Assembly: GCA_003415625.1 (NCBI GenBank)
Contig: PYIU01000001.1
Coordinates: 4,402,746 to 4,466,745, forward strand
Source: Aquanectria penicillioides
Taxonomy: Eukaryota; Ascomycota; Sordariomycetes; Hypocreales; Nectriaceae
Reading direction: 5' to 3'
DNA length: 64,000 bases
Made by a program: the position numbers and the translations under genes. The notes beneath the pieces are model-generated. The model did no database searches. It was given only the letters and a program-made list of their open reading frames with translations, and was not told the DNA's origin. Positions 22,660-34,111 of this stretch are shown here, piece by piece; position 1 is the stretch's first letter; each line of letters starts with the position of its first letter.

Positions 22660-25103
22660 TCAACCTTTAACCAGTCTATCCTCTTCGCCATCATCATCAC
22701 TCTCTGTTTCTTCATCTTCGTCATCGTCATCTTCGTCTTCCTCATCATCATCTTCTTCTTCCTCATCTGAGGTCTCTTCCTCGGACTCTTCCTCAGACTC
22801 CTCGCTCTCCTCCTCCTCTTCCGCAAGCCAATCATCTAGCGTCTTGGCGCCAACACCCTCTCCGTTGCCATTGCCATTGGCCTTACTTGGAGCAACAAAC
22901 TTAGCTGCCTCATCGAGTCTCTGACTGGCCGGCAGGGAGCTCCTCTCAACCTCATATCGAGATACCTGGCTTCCCTCAGGTTCACGGAGCCGAGGGTCTG
23001 GTTGTTTTCCTTCTTCGACCCAATCGGGAAGGGCTTCATACCCCTGGATACCGTGGACGCCGCCGCCACCCGCGAGGACCAGAGTTGCAGATCCCAGGGT
23101 GAAACCTTTCCGAGACTCTGACGGACTAGGTGCTTGTGGGGCCGGCTTTTCGGCGAGCAGCATTAGGGTTGCCAGCTGGGGAACAGCCAACAGGGCCCGG
23201 TACATCCTTGCTCGATCTCGTAGATCAAACGACGTATCGTACCTCACAAGGAGGAGGACATATTCCCAGAGTCGCACAATTGGGTGCGTATCGGTCTCCA
23301 TTGGCGGGTCCTCGTCGGCCTCCCTCTCCTTTTCTACCTCACTTTTACGGTTGATGTGATGGAGATAGACTTTAGCAGCAAGAAGCAAGATCTGCTGTTT
23401 GGCTACTGCGGACTCGCTTGTGAAGTCCTTGACGAGAATTCGCAGAACATCTGGTGCAATGTTGTCCTCTCCGCTCAGGCCCGAAAATTCGCCCACTAAC
23501 CAGATAATGGTGGCTCGGGCTTGGGGGTCTGTTGCAGAGTCAAGATTCTTTGCCAATCGCACAACAGTACCCACATGCCCTTGGGCATCTTGCTGTATCA
23601 GGTGGCGAATCACTGTCAGAGACTCTGCAGCAAGAGTCCCGTCCAAACTGGTAATTTGACCGAGCAAGAGCTTCAAGCACCGGGGCGCTGTTTTAGCATC
23701 AGACTGTGCGCAGCGGCCAATAGCACGAACTGCCTCGCGTACCAACGCCTTGTTAGTTCCCTGAGAAAAGTGCTCAAGCTCCTTCAAAATCAAACTCTTG
23801 ATATGAATAGGACTGTGAGGGAAAATAATGGTAAGAATTTCCAACTTGAGCTCCCAAACTGGTGTAGGGTCGGTGGCTCGAACCAGGAAGTGGCTGGCAT
23901 ATTTCACGAAATCAGTTGGTCGCAGGAGACAAACTGACACAATATTAAATAGTGCAAGCTGCTGAATATCCTGGGCTCCTCGAAGGAGTGCAACCAGGGG
24001 CCCGGTGGCAAGCTTGACATACTCAGGTGTGCCGATTTCAATGTAGCAGCGGGTAACGGCGACCACAGTTCCGGCATTCCGACTCTGAAGGAGAGGCTTG
24101 ATGCCATTCAGAAGGAGCGTTAGGTCATGATCCAGCCCCGTTGCTGCAGAGCTTCTGCTAGTGTTTCGAGATTCTCCGTAAAAATCTTCGACTTGGTCGT
24201 TCTGATGTTGTTCCACGGCCTCTTCCGAAACCTGCAACTTCCGAGGAAAGCATTTCCGAACATAATATGTCATAAGTCTCAATGTCGCCATCTGGCTCCA
24301 CTCGTCCATATCCACAATTTGCTTAATGAGGGTTCGGTAGTGCTTGTGAATCAGATCTATTCTATCCGGGCAGATCTCAAGCATTGCTGACACCGCCGCG
24401 CCAGCGACAAAGTACTGCTTATCGCCCAAGAGGGTCGAGAGGTAATCAATAAGTTGAGGAGCCTGGCTAGGATCCAGTCGGTGGCATTTGGGGATGGCTA
24501 GAGCGGCAGCCTTGCGCACGTAGGGGCTCATGTCGGCAACGCCCTTCTTGATGGCCAAAGATACGATTTGGCTAATGACTGGTACACGGATGCCGGACAT
24601 GGTCTTTAGGGCGAGGGCTCGAACTTGCGGGTTTGTATCGGACAGGGATTTCTGGATCGTGTTGATAGAGAGCAGGGCAAGGTCGGGCTCCTGCTCCGCA
24701 TGGTGGATAAGGTAGATGTACACAAGCTTCTTGATCTCGAGGTTCGGGGAGGCGACGTTCTTGACAACGTTTGAGAAGAACGGAAGGGTCTTGTGGTTTC
24801 GATACATCATCTGCAAGACCAAGTCGTTAGCAACAACACAACCTCGGGGGGAACAGGTAACGCACGGCAATGACGCGCCGTAGGCCCTCGAGCACCTCGC
24901 GCTCGTTACGGCTATCCAGCAACTTCCTCATCTGGTTGCGGTCCAGCGGCCGGTTGCTCGTTCGCGCGCCGCGGGTTGCTTGGGCGGCGTCGAGGGTGAG
25001 CTCCCTGGCTGACGACATTGGTCAGTTTTCCGACGCCGACGTGGGGGGCAAAAGACAACATACCAGTCTCCATGAGACTGGAGATCTTCGCTATCGACTC
25101 CAT
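22660..25103 (-). CDS. APL6: AP-3 complex subunit beta
   Basis: Three exons: 25103-25064, 25008-24866 and 24810-22660 (777 aa). AP-3 beta is a large subunit of the clathrin-independent adaptor that sorts cargo from Golgi/endosomes to the vacuole. The adaptin N-terminal HEAT solenoid runs from about residue 30 to 600, with the hallmark Lys-Lys-Leu-Val-Tyr-Ile-Tyr-Leu-Ile-His-His-Ala-Glu and several Asn-Pro-Gln-Val-Arg-Ala-type helices. The C-terminus is an Asp/Glu/Ser-rich hinge of about 60 residues, as in other fungal and animal AP-3 beta chains. Splice sites are GTATGT/CAG and GTGCGT/CAG. The gene is divergent from the orphan gene at 25531. Confidence 0.93.
22680..22835 (-). repeat. Low-complexity acidic coding repeat in APL6
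   Basis: Imperfect trinucleotide repeats (TCT/TCA/TCC/TCG on the plus strand) encode the Glu/Asp/Ser tail of AP-3 beta. The plus-strand reading is a poly-Ser frame, which is only a shadow. Confidence 0.85.
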
Positions 25104-25530
25104 GGCGGCGGTTGAGCGCAGCTACAGCTTCTTGGGGGGGGGAAGAAGCTGGGGAGCTCGATGCGAGGTGGAGAGTGGAGGTTTGGAGGGTGGTTGGCAT
25201 GACGTTGCGGCCTGGCGCAATGGTGGTGGAGGGGCGTGACATTTGGTGGGGGCCGGCTACATCACCTCCAACACAACCAGCGGCTTCAAGCTACATACAA
25301 TTCGACTCTTCCCCTCGACAATCTCAACGGGGTCGAGGAAAAGAAGAACGGCACAGGTATTCGAGCACATCTAGAGGGTTCATCAGATCTAAACATCATT
25401 GCGGCCTTTTTCGGGCCCTTGGAAACTACGCTGCTCGCCCTGGCATTGGTCTCTTGTAGCCAACTTCCAAACTGGCGGCTGATCCTCACTTCTTCAAACC
25501 TACCCTAGACGATCGTCTTGGGAAAACGCC
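25104..25530. promoter_or_regulatory. Short shared promoter of APL6 and the orphan gene
   Basis: 427 bp separates two divergent starts, so both promoters must lie here or overlap. I see no clear TATA box or strong known motif. Confidence 0.5.
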
Positions 25531-26205
25531 ATGATACCCCCAGCAGTTGTGCTCTCTCCAGCAACACCATCTGAGCTTCTCTCATACATCATAGCCTATC
25601 AAAGATATCCTACGACCCTAATAATAGGCTGTTCGAAGCATGAATTCATTAACGCTATTGTAGAGGATGTTGCGGAGCAATCGTCTCTCCAAGAGGACAA
25701 TCCACAGTCCACTCCCGGCGACGATACTCTTGGGCCACCGGTTCTGAAATCATCATTGTTACAAATCGCCGTTTCCCGCCATATTCGCATGATATTCACG
25801 CCAACCGTTACGCATCTGCGCTCATATCTCTCAGTCTTTTCCAAAGCGGACTCAAAAACCCCTCCTCCTCCCAACCATGTCCCTGACAATAAACCGCCTC
25901 ATCTGATCGTTTATGGACTCCTGGCTCTTCACCGCGACGCAAGTGAATGGTCTGCTCAAGGCATCGGCAACTCAGCTGCCGTGTTGATAGATTCTGCGGC
26001 ACGAAATGCATTCCGACTAGTGGTCATTGAGCCGAAGGGAGTGGGCGGACATGATGATCTAGATGGGTTGGGGAGCGAAATGATCCCGCTTCTAAAAGGG
26101 ACGGCGAGGAAAGATGATGGATCGTGGAGCGGACGGCTTGTGACCATTCGACAGGTCCTTGGCCGGTGGTTCGAATTCGAGTCTCGAGAATGGGAAAGTA
26201 GATAG
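25531..26205 (+). CDS. Orphan protein, possible RecA-fold paralogue without Walker motifs
   Basis: An intronless 224-aa protein I do not recognise with certainty. Visible pattern: a buried strand near residues 29-34 (Thr-Leu-Ile-Ile-Gly-Cys) where a P-loop would sit but no Gly-Lys-Thr/Ser; an amphipathic stretch with Thr-His-Leu-Arg-Ser-Tyr-Leu; then His-Leu-Ile-Val-Tyr-Gly-Leu-Leu-Ala-Leu-His-Arg-Asp in a Walker-B-like position; Glu-Trp-Ser-Ala-Gln-Gly-Ile-Gly; and a later strand Arg-Leu-Val-Val-Ile-Glu-Pro. The order suggests a degenerate RecA-like domain such as the Csm2/Psy3 (Shu complex) or Elongator Elp4-6 type. This is inference only. It is divergent from APL6 and convergent with NUF2. 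Translation from the first ATG is assumed. Confidence 0.7.
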   Translation: MIPPAVVLSPATPSELLSYIIAYQRYPTTLIIGCSKHEFINAIVEDVAEQSSLQEDNPQSTPGDDTLGPPVLKSSLLQIAVSRHIRMIFTPTVTHLRSYLSVFSKADSKTPPPPNHVPDNKPPHLIVYGLLALHRDASEWSAQGIGNSAAVLIDSAARNAFRLVVIEPKGVGGHDDLDGLGSEMIPLLKGTARKDDGSWSGRLVTIRQVLGRWFEFESREWESR

Positions 26206-26481
26206 CCTTCCTCTTACAATCGACTAGTTCTCGTTGACACAGCCATGGGCATCCCATTGATATTTATGCACTAGATTGAACCTCAAAGTCCCAGATCATC
26301 GCGTCGTTATTATTCATTCTATGCGGAAAACTCCTAAAACAGCAAGATTCCACAGAGCCCCATCTCGTCAGCCTCCCAACGCCAAACCCACGTGGTATCT
26401 CAATTCCAAAATGACACCGCCCGGTTACAAACGACAAACAGCTAAACGCAGAGGTCCCTCCTCATTAATCTTGAGTCATGT

Positions 26482-27926
26482 CTAGGCAATAGCCTGCTCC
26501 ATTTCTGTGATGTACAGCTTGATGTGAGCTTCCATCTTCAGGTACTCATCGTACGCGGTGTGGACTTCATTTTCAATGTTCTCCTTGAGATCAAGCATCT
26601 ATGCAAGTTAGCACTTCCCTTCGGTGATTTGCTCTTGGGCATGAGTTGACTGACCTTCTTCTCAGTTTGTTCGATTCTCACACGGCGGACTTCCATCTCC
26701 TTGCCCTTTTCGGTGTGTTCTTCGGTCAGCTTCTTGTGTACTGCACGCAACTCATGCATCTTCTCCTTGGCTTCTTGAGCCTTGAGGTTACTTTGGTCTC
26801 GGAGCTTCTCCGTCCGTTCCGTCCACTTGGCCAATTGTCGTTTCAGCATCGTCTCGGCTCGTTCCACCTCTCGCGCATTGTTACCACGCTCTGATAGCGC
26901 ATCGCGTTGCTTTGCATTGCGGGCCATCTCCTCCTCCTCCTTGGACAGTTCCGTAGCGATCTCATCAAGGATCTTGATACAAGATGCCACGTCTGTTGAC
27001 ACCACTGCAAATGAGTCTGTTGAGGTTTGGAGTGCGCGCGCCCGTCGGTCTAGTGCATCGATGTGTGACTTATCATTGTTCAGAATCGCCCGAAGCTCCC
27101 CCAGGTTATCCTGGAGGGCTGAAGGATCCTGAAGCACGTAGGGTCGCAGTTTGGTGCTCTCCTGCTTGAGTGTGATTTTTTCCTGAACCTTCTGCTCGAG
27201 GAGACTAGTGAGTTCGCCCTTCTTTTGCTTTGCATCTTCAAAGCGGGCCGCGACCCTCTCCTGGTTCTTTTGCAGCTCAAGAAGCCGCCTTTTCAGTTCC
27301 TCATTTCGCATCGTCTTCTCACGGACTTGCATCTCCATGGCCTTGTTGTTGCGTTTCATCTCCTCTAACCGGGCCTCATTCTCTTGGTTTTCGGTGTAGA
27401 GCGTCTCGATGCGCGTCTTTGCTGACTCGGACTTGTTGTAGTATTCGTCGATGACGGGGGTCTGAGACTCGCGGAATCGGACAAAATTGATCAAATAACT
27501 GAAGATCTTTACGAGTCGCTCATATGTCGGCTTATAAAGATCGTTGAAGCTGAAATCTGTTATGCCGCACTCGAACAGTAGCCTGCGCAGCGACACGTAG
27601 AATCCCATCAGATTGCGCGTGTCAGACGGAATCACATCCGAATACTCGCCACAGACATCCTCGGCAGCCGCGCGCATTGCAGGTTCGACTGTCTCTCGCG
27701 TTGCGTTGAGCAGGAGTTCGGCGAACCACTCGAAGATCTGCTGGACATGGGCGGCATTCGGCTTTTGGAGGTCTGCGACGGTAAAGTTGATGCCGATATC
27801 TGTGATGCAGCCGACAATCTCGCGGTCAGGTAGGCGCATAAAGGCGTCGGCCTCATCCTCCTTCTTGCGCGAACGAGACTGCTGCTGCGAGTTTGGAATT
27901 ATGCTCATTCGTGGATTGTACGACAT
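26482..27926 (-). CDS. NUF2: Kinetochore protein Nuf2 (Ndc80 complex)
   Basis: Two exons: 27926-26655 and 26598-26482 (462 aa), joined by a GTCAGT/CATAG intron with a GCTAAC branch site. Nuf2 pairs with Ndc80 at the outer kinetochore and contributes a calponin-homology domain to microtubule attachment. Residues about 28-165 match the Nuf2 CH domain: Met-Arg-Leu-Pro-Asp-Arg-Glu-Ile at its start and [16 protein letters not shown] near its end. The remainder is an almost continuous coiled coil rich in Glu, Lys, Arg and Gln. Length is normal. An ACGCGA hexamer at 28080-28085, about 150 bp upstream, resembles an MBF site; cell-cycle control by it is inference. Confidence 0.94.
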
Positions 27927-29710
27927 CGTGGTGGTGGTGCTTGCGTCTCTATGCTAGAAAATGTAGGTCTCTTTTTGTGCAATGCGCAGTGCTCGCCTGA
28001 TCGCCTTGGTGTCGAGAATTGCTTGTGAAAGCGAGTGGGCTGTAAACATTAGGCTCGTGTTGCTGTGGAAACTTGTCCAACGCGATTGACGTATTACCAT
28101 CACGTGACCATTATCATCGTCTACTCGGAAAACGGACTCTAGACTGGGCCTGAATAGCTTGTGCGAGATGAGTTGATTCCATTATGTCATTGAAGTATTT
28201 CTGCCTCACGCACCATGCGGAGGAACATTGTACGTTGAAAGCCTTCAAGCATTGAACGTGGCTGTTTCTGGAATCTCTGATTTCTGTTACAAACCAGAAT
28301 TCTAGACGTCGCGATGCGGAGCCAACACTTCATGTGCCAACACAGCATGCGGTGCAACCATGTTCACCATTAGTTCGCAGCAAAAGAAATATCACAGGCG
28401 AGACATGTCTGCAACAAGCTGTGGCCGGAGGTACATACACGTGTACAATGCCAGCTCTCCAGGGATCACCATTGTTGTTTCGGACACGGACTTCCAGGCG
28501 GCTCTTCAGATTGAGAGAACTTCAGGGATTGGGGATCTTAACCTTTAACCTCCGCGCTGACCCAAATGTTTTAGTTGTGATTGTTCGCATGAGTATGTTG
28601 TGGTTAAGGTATTGGGCAACAACTGGCCAGCCGAGACCGCAGAGGAGTGATGCGATGCATTCAAACGCCAAGCTTGATTTCGACACTTAAGTGGGCTGTG
28701 GCCGTCATCAGTCCGCCACAATTTTGCACGCCAGCTACAGTACGCGTCCCTCCATCATGTGCAGATTTGCTCATTTCGCTGGATATGGGCCCTCAAAGTC
28801 TCATTGGAGACGCTTGATTGAACTCAATCTTGCTGAATCACTGCTCGAGCACCGCTTTGCGGCTGATTGACTTCCGCTGGCCCACTACGATCTGTCAGTC
28901 ATCTCGCCCGGGAATCCTGTTCTCGCAGATGCAAGGTCCGGTCTGCTTGATGTACTCCGTACAGCCCCCGGCATGGATCGCTCTTCCTCGTGATCTCAGC
29001 CTTGAGAGTCTGCATGTGAGTGGGTGCTATACGATTATCTCACAACAAACCATCATGTTACTAATGTATTTTGGGTCCATGAGGGAATCCACGAAGGATA
29101 TCCCCGACGGATGTTGGGCCAAGCTTCCACCTCTTTCGCTCGCAAAATGCTGGGAGGTGAGCCAGCCGGCCTGCGGTGAAATGGAAACCTCCATCCACGT
29201 GGCGGCTCTCCAGTCCGCCCGATCTAGCCCGATGAAACCAATATCTCTGAGGGCGGACGACGGCTAGCCCGCCATCGCTAGAGATTTCCTCCGTCCTGAT
29301 CCTGGCCCGGGATGGTTGGGTCTGGGACAAAAGCAAAACCATCCCACGTCCCCGGCACTTGCGATGCCATAGGCTAGGGCAAAATATTTGCCAATGTTAA
29401 TGGGTGATGAAACACTGTCATCCATTGGCCCATCGGAAGCCCTAAGTAAGTTACGGCATGATGAAACATTAGAGGACCAACGTTGCTTCTTGAAACCCCT
29501 AGGACAAAGTCAATGTAGCACATGCAAGCGGTCGCAAAAGGGGAAATTCGGCACAATACAGGTGATGGGCTTGGCAAGCTAGAGGGCAACAAAGACGTAG
29601 AATCGAATCGCTTGACTGCAGGAGGGGTACATGGTCGCTGTCGGGACAGCCAAGGAAACCGTTGGTGGTGATACCCGAGTTGGACATCTGGAGTGAGGAG
29701 CGACGACGGA

Positions 29711-29730
29711 CGCAACGCAACGCAACGCAA
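29711..29730. repeat. (CGCAA)4 tandem repeat
   Basis: Four perfect tandem copies in the gene-poor region. No function is visible. Confidence 0.85.
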
Positions 29731-30294
29731 CTCCATGTTGCAAGGAGATGCTGGCTTTAGGAAGAATGGTGGGCTCCGCGCTCCACGCCTCCATGCTTCT
29801 GCCTCCTGCATGAGGTGACATGCATGGACACTGAGCTGCGGGTTTCCTCAAAGGATCCTGCCGTAGTGCACTGCACAGTGCATCCTGACGGTCAGAATGG
29901 AGCCATTGAGCATTAAGATGCTATCAATAGTACTATGGAGATCATCTCGGAGCGGATGGCATTTCAGGATCGTTTGTTGACTGGTGCTTACCCGGCCATG
30001 GTGGGGAAACTCGACACACTGTATCCGTTTTCTGTTTTGAACTGTATTTCGAAGCGAGTTCAAGCCATCTCTCGTCAAGAAAGTATTGGCTCGGCCGTTG
30101 ATTGGGAGAGCGAGAAAAAGATGGCGGATGGCTTTAGTAGATCTCCTAGTGGTACATCCCGTGCCGTGGCCGAGAAACCGCACGCGATTCAGGGCGAATC
30201 CCACGAGCCCAACGACGCAAAAGTAATGACATGGCTCCCATTTGCCAAATGCTCGTCGGATGAAGTCCAAAGGCGTCCAATCTCCGACCCGCCG

Positions 30295-30343
30295 CCCATG
30301 CTTTCTCCCTCCCGCGGTCCGGGTCTGGGGCAGAAAGCATGGG
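30295..30343. repeat. 12-bp perfect inverted repeat (hairpin)
   Basis: The arms at 30295-30306 and 30332-30343 are exact reverse complements (CCCATGCTTTCT and its complement) around a 25-nt GC-rich loop. After one mismatch about four more pairs, one of them T-G, can extend the stem inward. It could be an RNA hairpin or a protein-binding palindrome in otherwise featureless DNA. Confidence 0.7.
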
Positions 30344-33300
30344 ATATTGGAGCGAAACCGCGGGCGTCCGAAGGCGAGCGAGGACGGCGACGTACCATGG
30401 CCCAAGGGCCTTGGGCTATGCATGACAGCTCGATTGTGCGACTGCACATGGCGCCGCCTGTTCCACTTTTTTTTCCCTTCTCACCACGACCTTAGAAGCC
30501 AGAAAGGACGCAAATGGGTGCAGGAAAGGCTGCCCCTGCATAGGGACAGGACGGGCGGTGCTGCAAGACTTACTCAACCTGTTTGTGGCAGATAGTCTCG
30601 CTGGCTGGGCACTGCCCTGTTTGCTCATGACGTGGGATCGCCATTGAGACAGGACGAACTTTGCCACCATTTGATTGTGAAGGGTCCTTGTGTATGACGA
30701 CACGGGGCCTAACAGCAGACGAGCCATCATAGCAAGAAACAGAGGCAAACTGACGTGGGAGCGAGGCTCCTCATCCCGCTTACCCCGGTGTCACGTTATA
30801 CCTGGCATCGCTGGCATCGTCGGCCAGGTCCCCCTCCCAGAGCCTTACCGCTCCGAGGTGGATGACATACCCCGGCCTGCTTAGTCGCCTGGTGGTCTGC
30901 GATGGTACCTGTGGTGACGGTCGTTTAGTTTTCTGTCCAACGGGGAATATGGCGAGATTAGTGGTAATGACATCGACTCTTCCTTTCTCGGCGGTACTCG
31001 CGCAGGAAATACTAAAGTAGACAAGTCGTGGACATGTCAAATGGAAAGATCGGATAGCAGTTCATTGTGGTGGCCTCGTGGCTTGAATACGAAGAGCACT
31101 GTCTTTAGTTGGTGAAGAGGCCCAGAAAAAAAAAATCGACGAGCGGGTCCCCAAGTAGACGGGCTTACCTGGCTGGGCACTTAGGAAGGCCACGATACGA
31201 GCAACAAGCAGGGGACGGGCGCAAGATGCGATGGGCTTTATGCGAGGTACAATGTACCGGTACCTTTGATGCTGGACAAGTTGGTGGCTGTGAGGTACGG
31301 ATACTGGTGCTCTGTTGCCTTCAGGGGTGTGGAAGGGGACTTGGTTTGCAAGATCCACTGTTCTGCTCGCAGCCAGCCTTTTGCACTTTGCATGATTGCT
31401 GCGCCTACGGCTGGCTGCTGGCGTTGGTTGCTGTGGTTGTAGGCGTAGCAGTGACGAAATCCTGGCTCTGGTTGCTTTGCTTTGGTGAACGGATAAACAG
31501 AGGCCATTTACAGTCTGTTGATCAGGGCCAACCAAGTGACATGGGCAGAGTAGTAGCTCAGACAAGCTGAAGGTCCAGAGGTGGGGGAGGTTAGACGCGG
31601 ATTGGTGCAAGAAACTGGTCAGAGGTTGGATCAAGTCTGACGGACAGGATCTGAATCAGGACAATAGCGAATTGCTAGTTCGTCTTTCATCAGCACCGTA
31701 TGGAGGGGACCGAGTGAAGCGGGTTAATGTCACGACCGAGGCGACGAGAAAAAGCAAGACGGGCGGGCAGGCATGTGTCAGATGCGCAGATCGTAGGTTC
31801 CGTCGGGGATAGTAAGGCTTGCAGCAAGTCTTTTTATTTGAAGTGCCGTGGGCAGACGGAAGAGTCGTCGCGTAGTTTGGCGCGGCGCACGGGGTTGAAA
31901 CAGGCATAATCAAGAAATGCATTGGTGGACATTGTCATGAGGCACACGGCTCCTCAAGTGTGGCTGAGAAGTGGCGAGGAATCGGTGAAGCAGCTATCCA
32001 CTGACGGGCGTCGGGGATCGCACAGGCATGGCCCCGTGGCCATCCCAAGTGTGGGAGATGGTGGGAGACGGTGGCAGTTTGAGAGAGTTGGTGGCTCGGT
32101 GTTGCAGGCGACTTGTGGTTTCATCATAGACTGTGGTCTAGCCAGCGAGTGAGCTTGGTGTCATCCTCCTATGCTCGCTCAACCTCGAGCCAATCTGGTG
32201 TCTGCGAGGTCTGCAAGCCTGAGCGCTTTGGGATATGGAAGGCAAGATGGGACGAACGGTCGTGACGGCATAGCAACGATGGAATTATAGATGGGGGTGA
32301 TGATCGTCAACGGCACCACCCGGGAAGTGAGATCCGTTGAGGGTCCAAGTACGAGAGAAGCGCAAGAAAGTGGCACAGCTTACGTCGGTACTTGTCGACG
32401 TCAGGTGTAGTGGTGCTTCGACTCGGATCATAAAAAAACCAACGGGTCGCAAGGTTTGGATACGAGAAGGACAAACTCGACGATTCCGTCTTGGGAGCGG
32501 GATTATGCTCAATCAGGACTCTTGCCTCGTACTTGGCGACGTGCCCAGTGACCTGGCGGTCAGCCGCAGCAGAAACTACTGTGACACGAGTTGAAATGAA
32601 ACTGAAGGGCTCTCGACAGTCCCAAGGCCCCGACCAAGCAGGGCATGCAGGTTACGATGAAAGGAAGGGAAGGAAGCCGAGGTGGAGGATAACAAGACCA
32701 AGGCGAAGACCCAGGGAGGGGGGCAGGGCACAGCGAGTGGCACATTGGTCGCCTGTGCTGCGCTGGTCTGTCAAGGATCTAAGTGTGAATCGGAGGGGCT
32801 TGAGTGTATCGAAATAGAATGCTAGACGAACCTGGCCTGTCACTGGACGCTCTGGCTCGCGCCGTCGCTAGTCGAAGGAAGGAATACGTAGGCGTGGAGT
32901 ATTCTTAGTAGTGAGCTTGGACTAGTTGGGATAGTTGGCCAATATGGAATACTATGGGAAGGGAGAAGCGGGCGGCGATGCGACTAGTCCAGTCCGAGCT
33001 CATTGTCTAATCGTCAGTCGTCATCAACAGAAGGTAAATGGAAGTCTTATGAGATTTCCCAAAGACAGGGAGGGCTGTTTGTTTTCCCCAGTGAACCCTG
33101 TACCCCGTGTCCCACCACGGACCGTGTGCCGGACAAGAGAGATGAAGCCACAGGAAATGAGTGGGATGACTGGAGACTGGGGAGATTAACAACAGTCCAT
33201 TGCACTCTCATGAATAGATGATGTAGGCCAACCAGGCGTTCTAACTGCCGATGCCTGAAATTACATCAACTGTAATTACTCTGTCCTACGCAAGCTGGCG

Positions 33301-34081
33301 AGCAACAGCGATAACCCTCCTTCCTCTCCCCTGTTGTGGATCTGGTGGATGTGTGGGCACTGCTCTGATCTCTTCGCAGGCATCAGCCACCGGCTACGGA
33401 GATCTATGGCTTCCAGCTTGCTTGCGCCGCCCTACATGACTGGCGCGAGCCACTCTTGGGATTTTATGGTTTTTGACGGCGCCTCTCGCCGCCTCTCACG
33501 GCCGTGGCGCTTCACTAGCTCACAGCTGGCTTGGAGATGGGGGCATTGTTCGTGTCCCACCCCGCTAAAAGCTACCAATTCACAACTTGCCGAGGGCGAC
33601 GAAGCTGCTGTGCGAGCGACGAGAGAAGGACAGGGCCGACATGGTGTGGGCTCGGGGTGAATGGGCTCGAGGGGGTAAAGCGAGGCCGTAGCTCTACCGG
33701 CCTGCCGTGCCGTACCTCACAAACCACCGGTGCAAAGGGATGGAGTGGTCATCGGCCATTTTCTTCCATTGATTACCTATATCAACACAGCACGCCCTGT
33801 CTCCCACCGGTTGTGGGATCATGCTATCAGAGACAAGAACAATCTAGAATAACTTTGTCCCTTTCGGAGAAGAGCGAAGCGAAACAGACTGCTTGGTGGC
33901 ACTTCCCTTGACCTAAAATTTCCCGTGCCATCATCGAGCTCTTGGAACGGCCCACTGGCAGCGTGCCCGCCCGTTGTCTACCGCCCAGCCCACTTCAGTA
34001 ATTAGTCCACTACGCATCACAACGCATCGCAGCACAGAGCAATCAGTGCCCAGGCGCTGGTCCTGCACTGTCCATTATCCA

Positions 34082-34111
34082 CTGTCCCGCTGTCCCGCTG
34101 TCCCGCTGTCC
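34082..34111 (+). repeat. (CTGTCCCG)3 tandem repeat
   Basis: Three perfect octamer copies plus a partial fourth, preceded by looser ACTGTCC copies. It lies upstream of the gene at 35496. Confidence 0.8.

Noticed and set aside
22586..22924. Plus-strand poly-Ser frame
   Set aside because: Antisense of the Glu/Asp-rich AP-3 beta tail.
28818..29267. 149-codon plus frame
   Set aside because: No motif, no splice partners, isolated in non-coding DNA.
29848..30495. Opposing open frames of 186 (+) and 199 (-) codons
   Set aside because: They overlap almost completely on opposite strands, have no domain or splice context, and the composition is that of non-coding DNA.
31062..31634. 190-codon minus frame and 153-codon plus frame
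   Set aside because: Same overlap problem; no recognisable motif; amino-acid content erratic.
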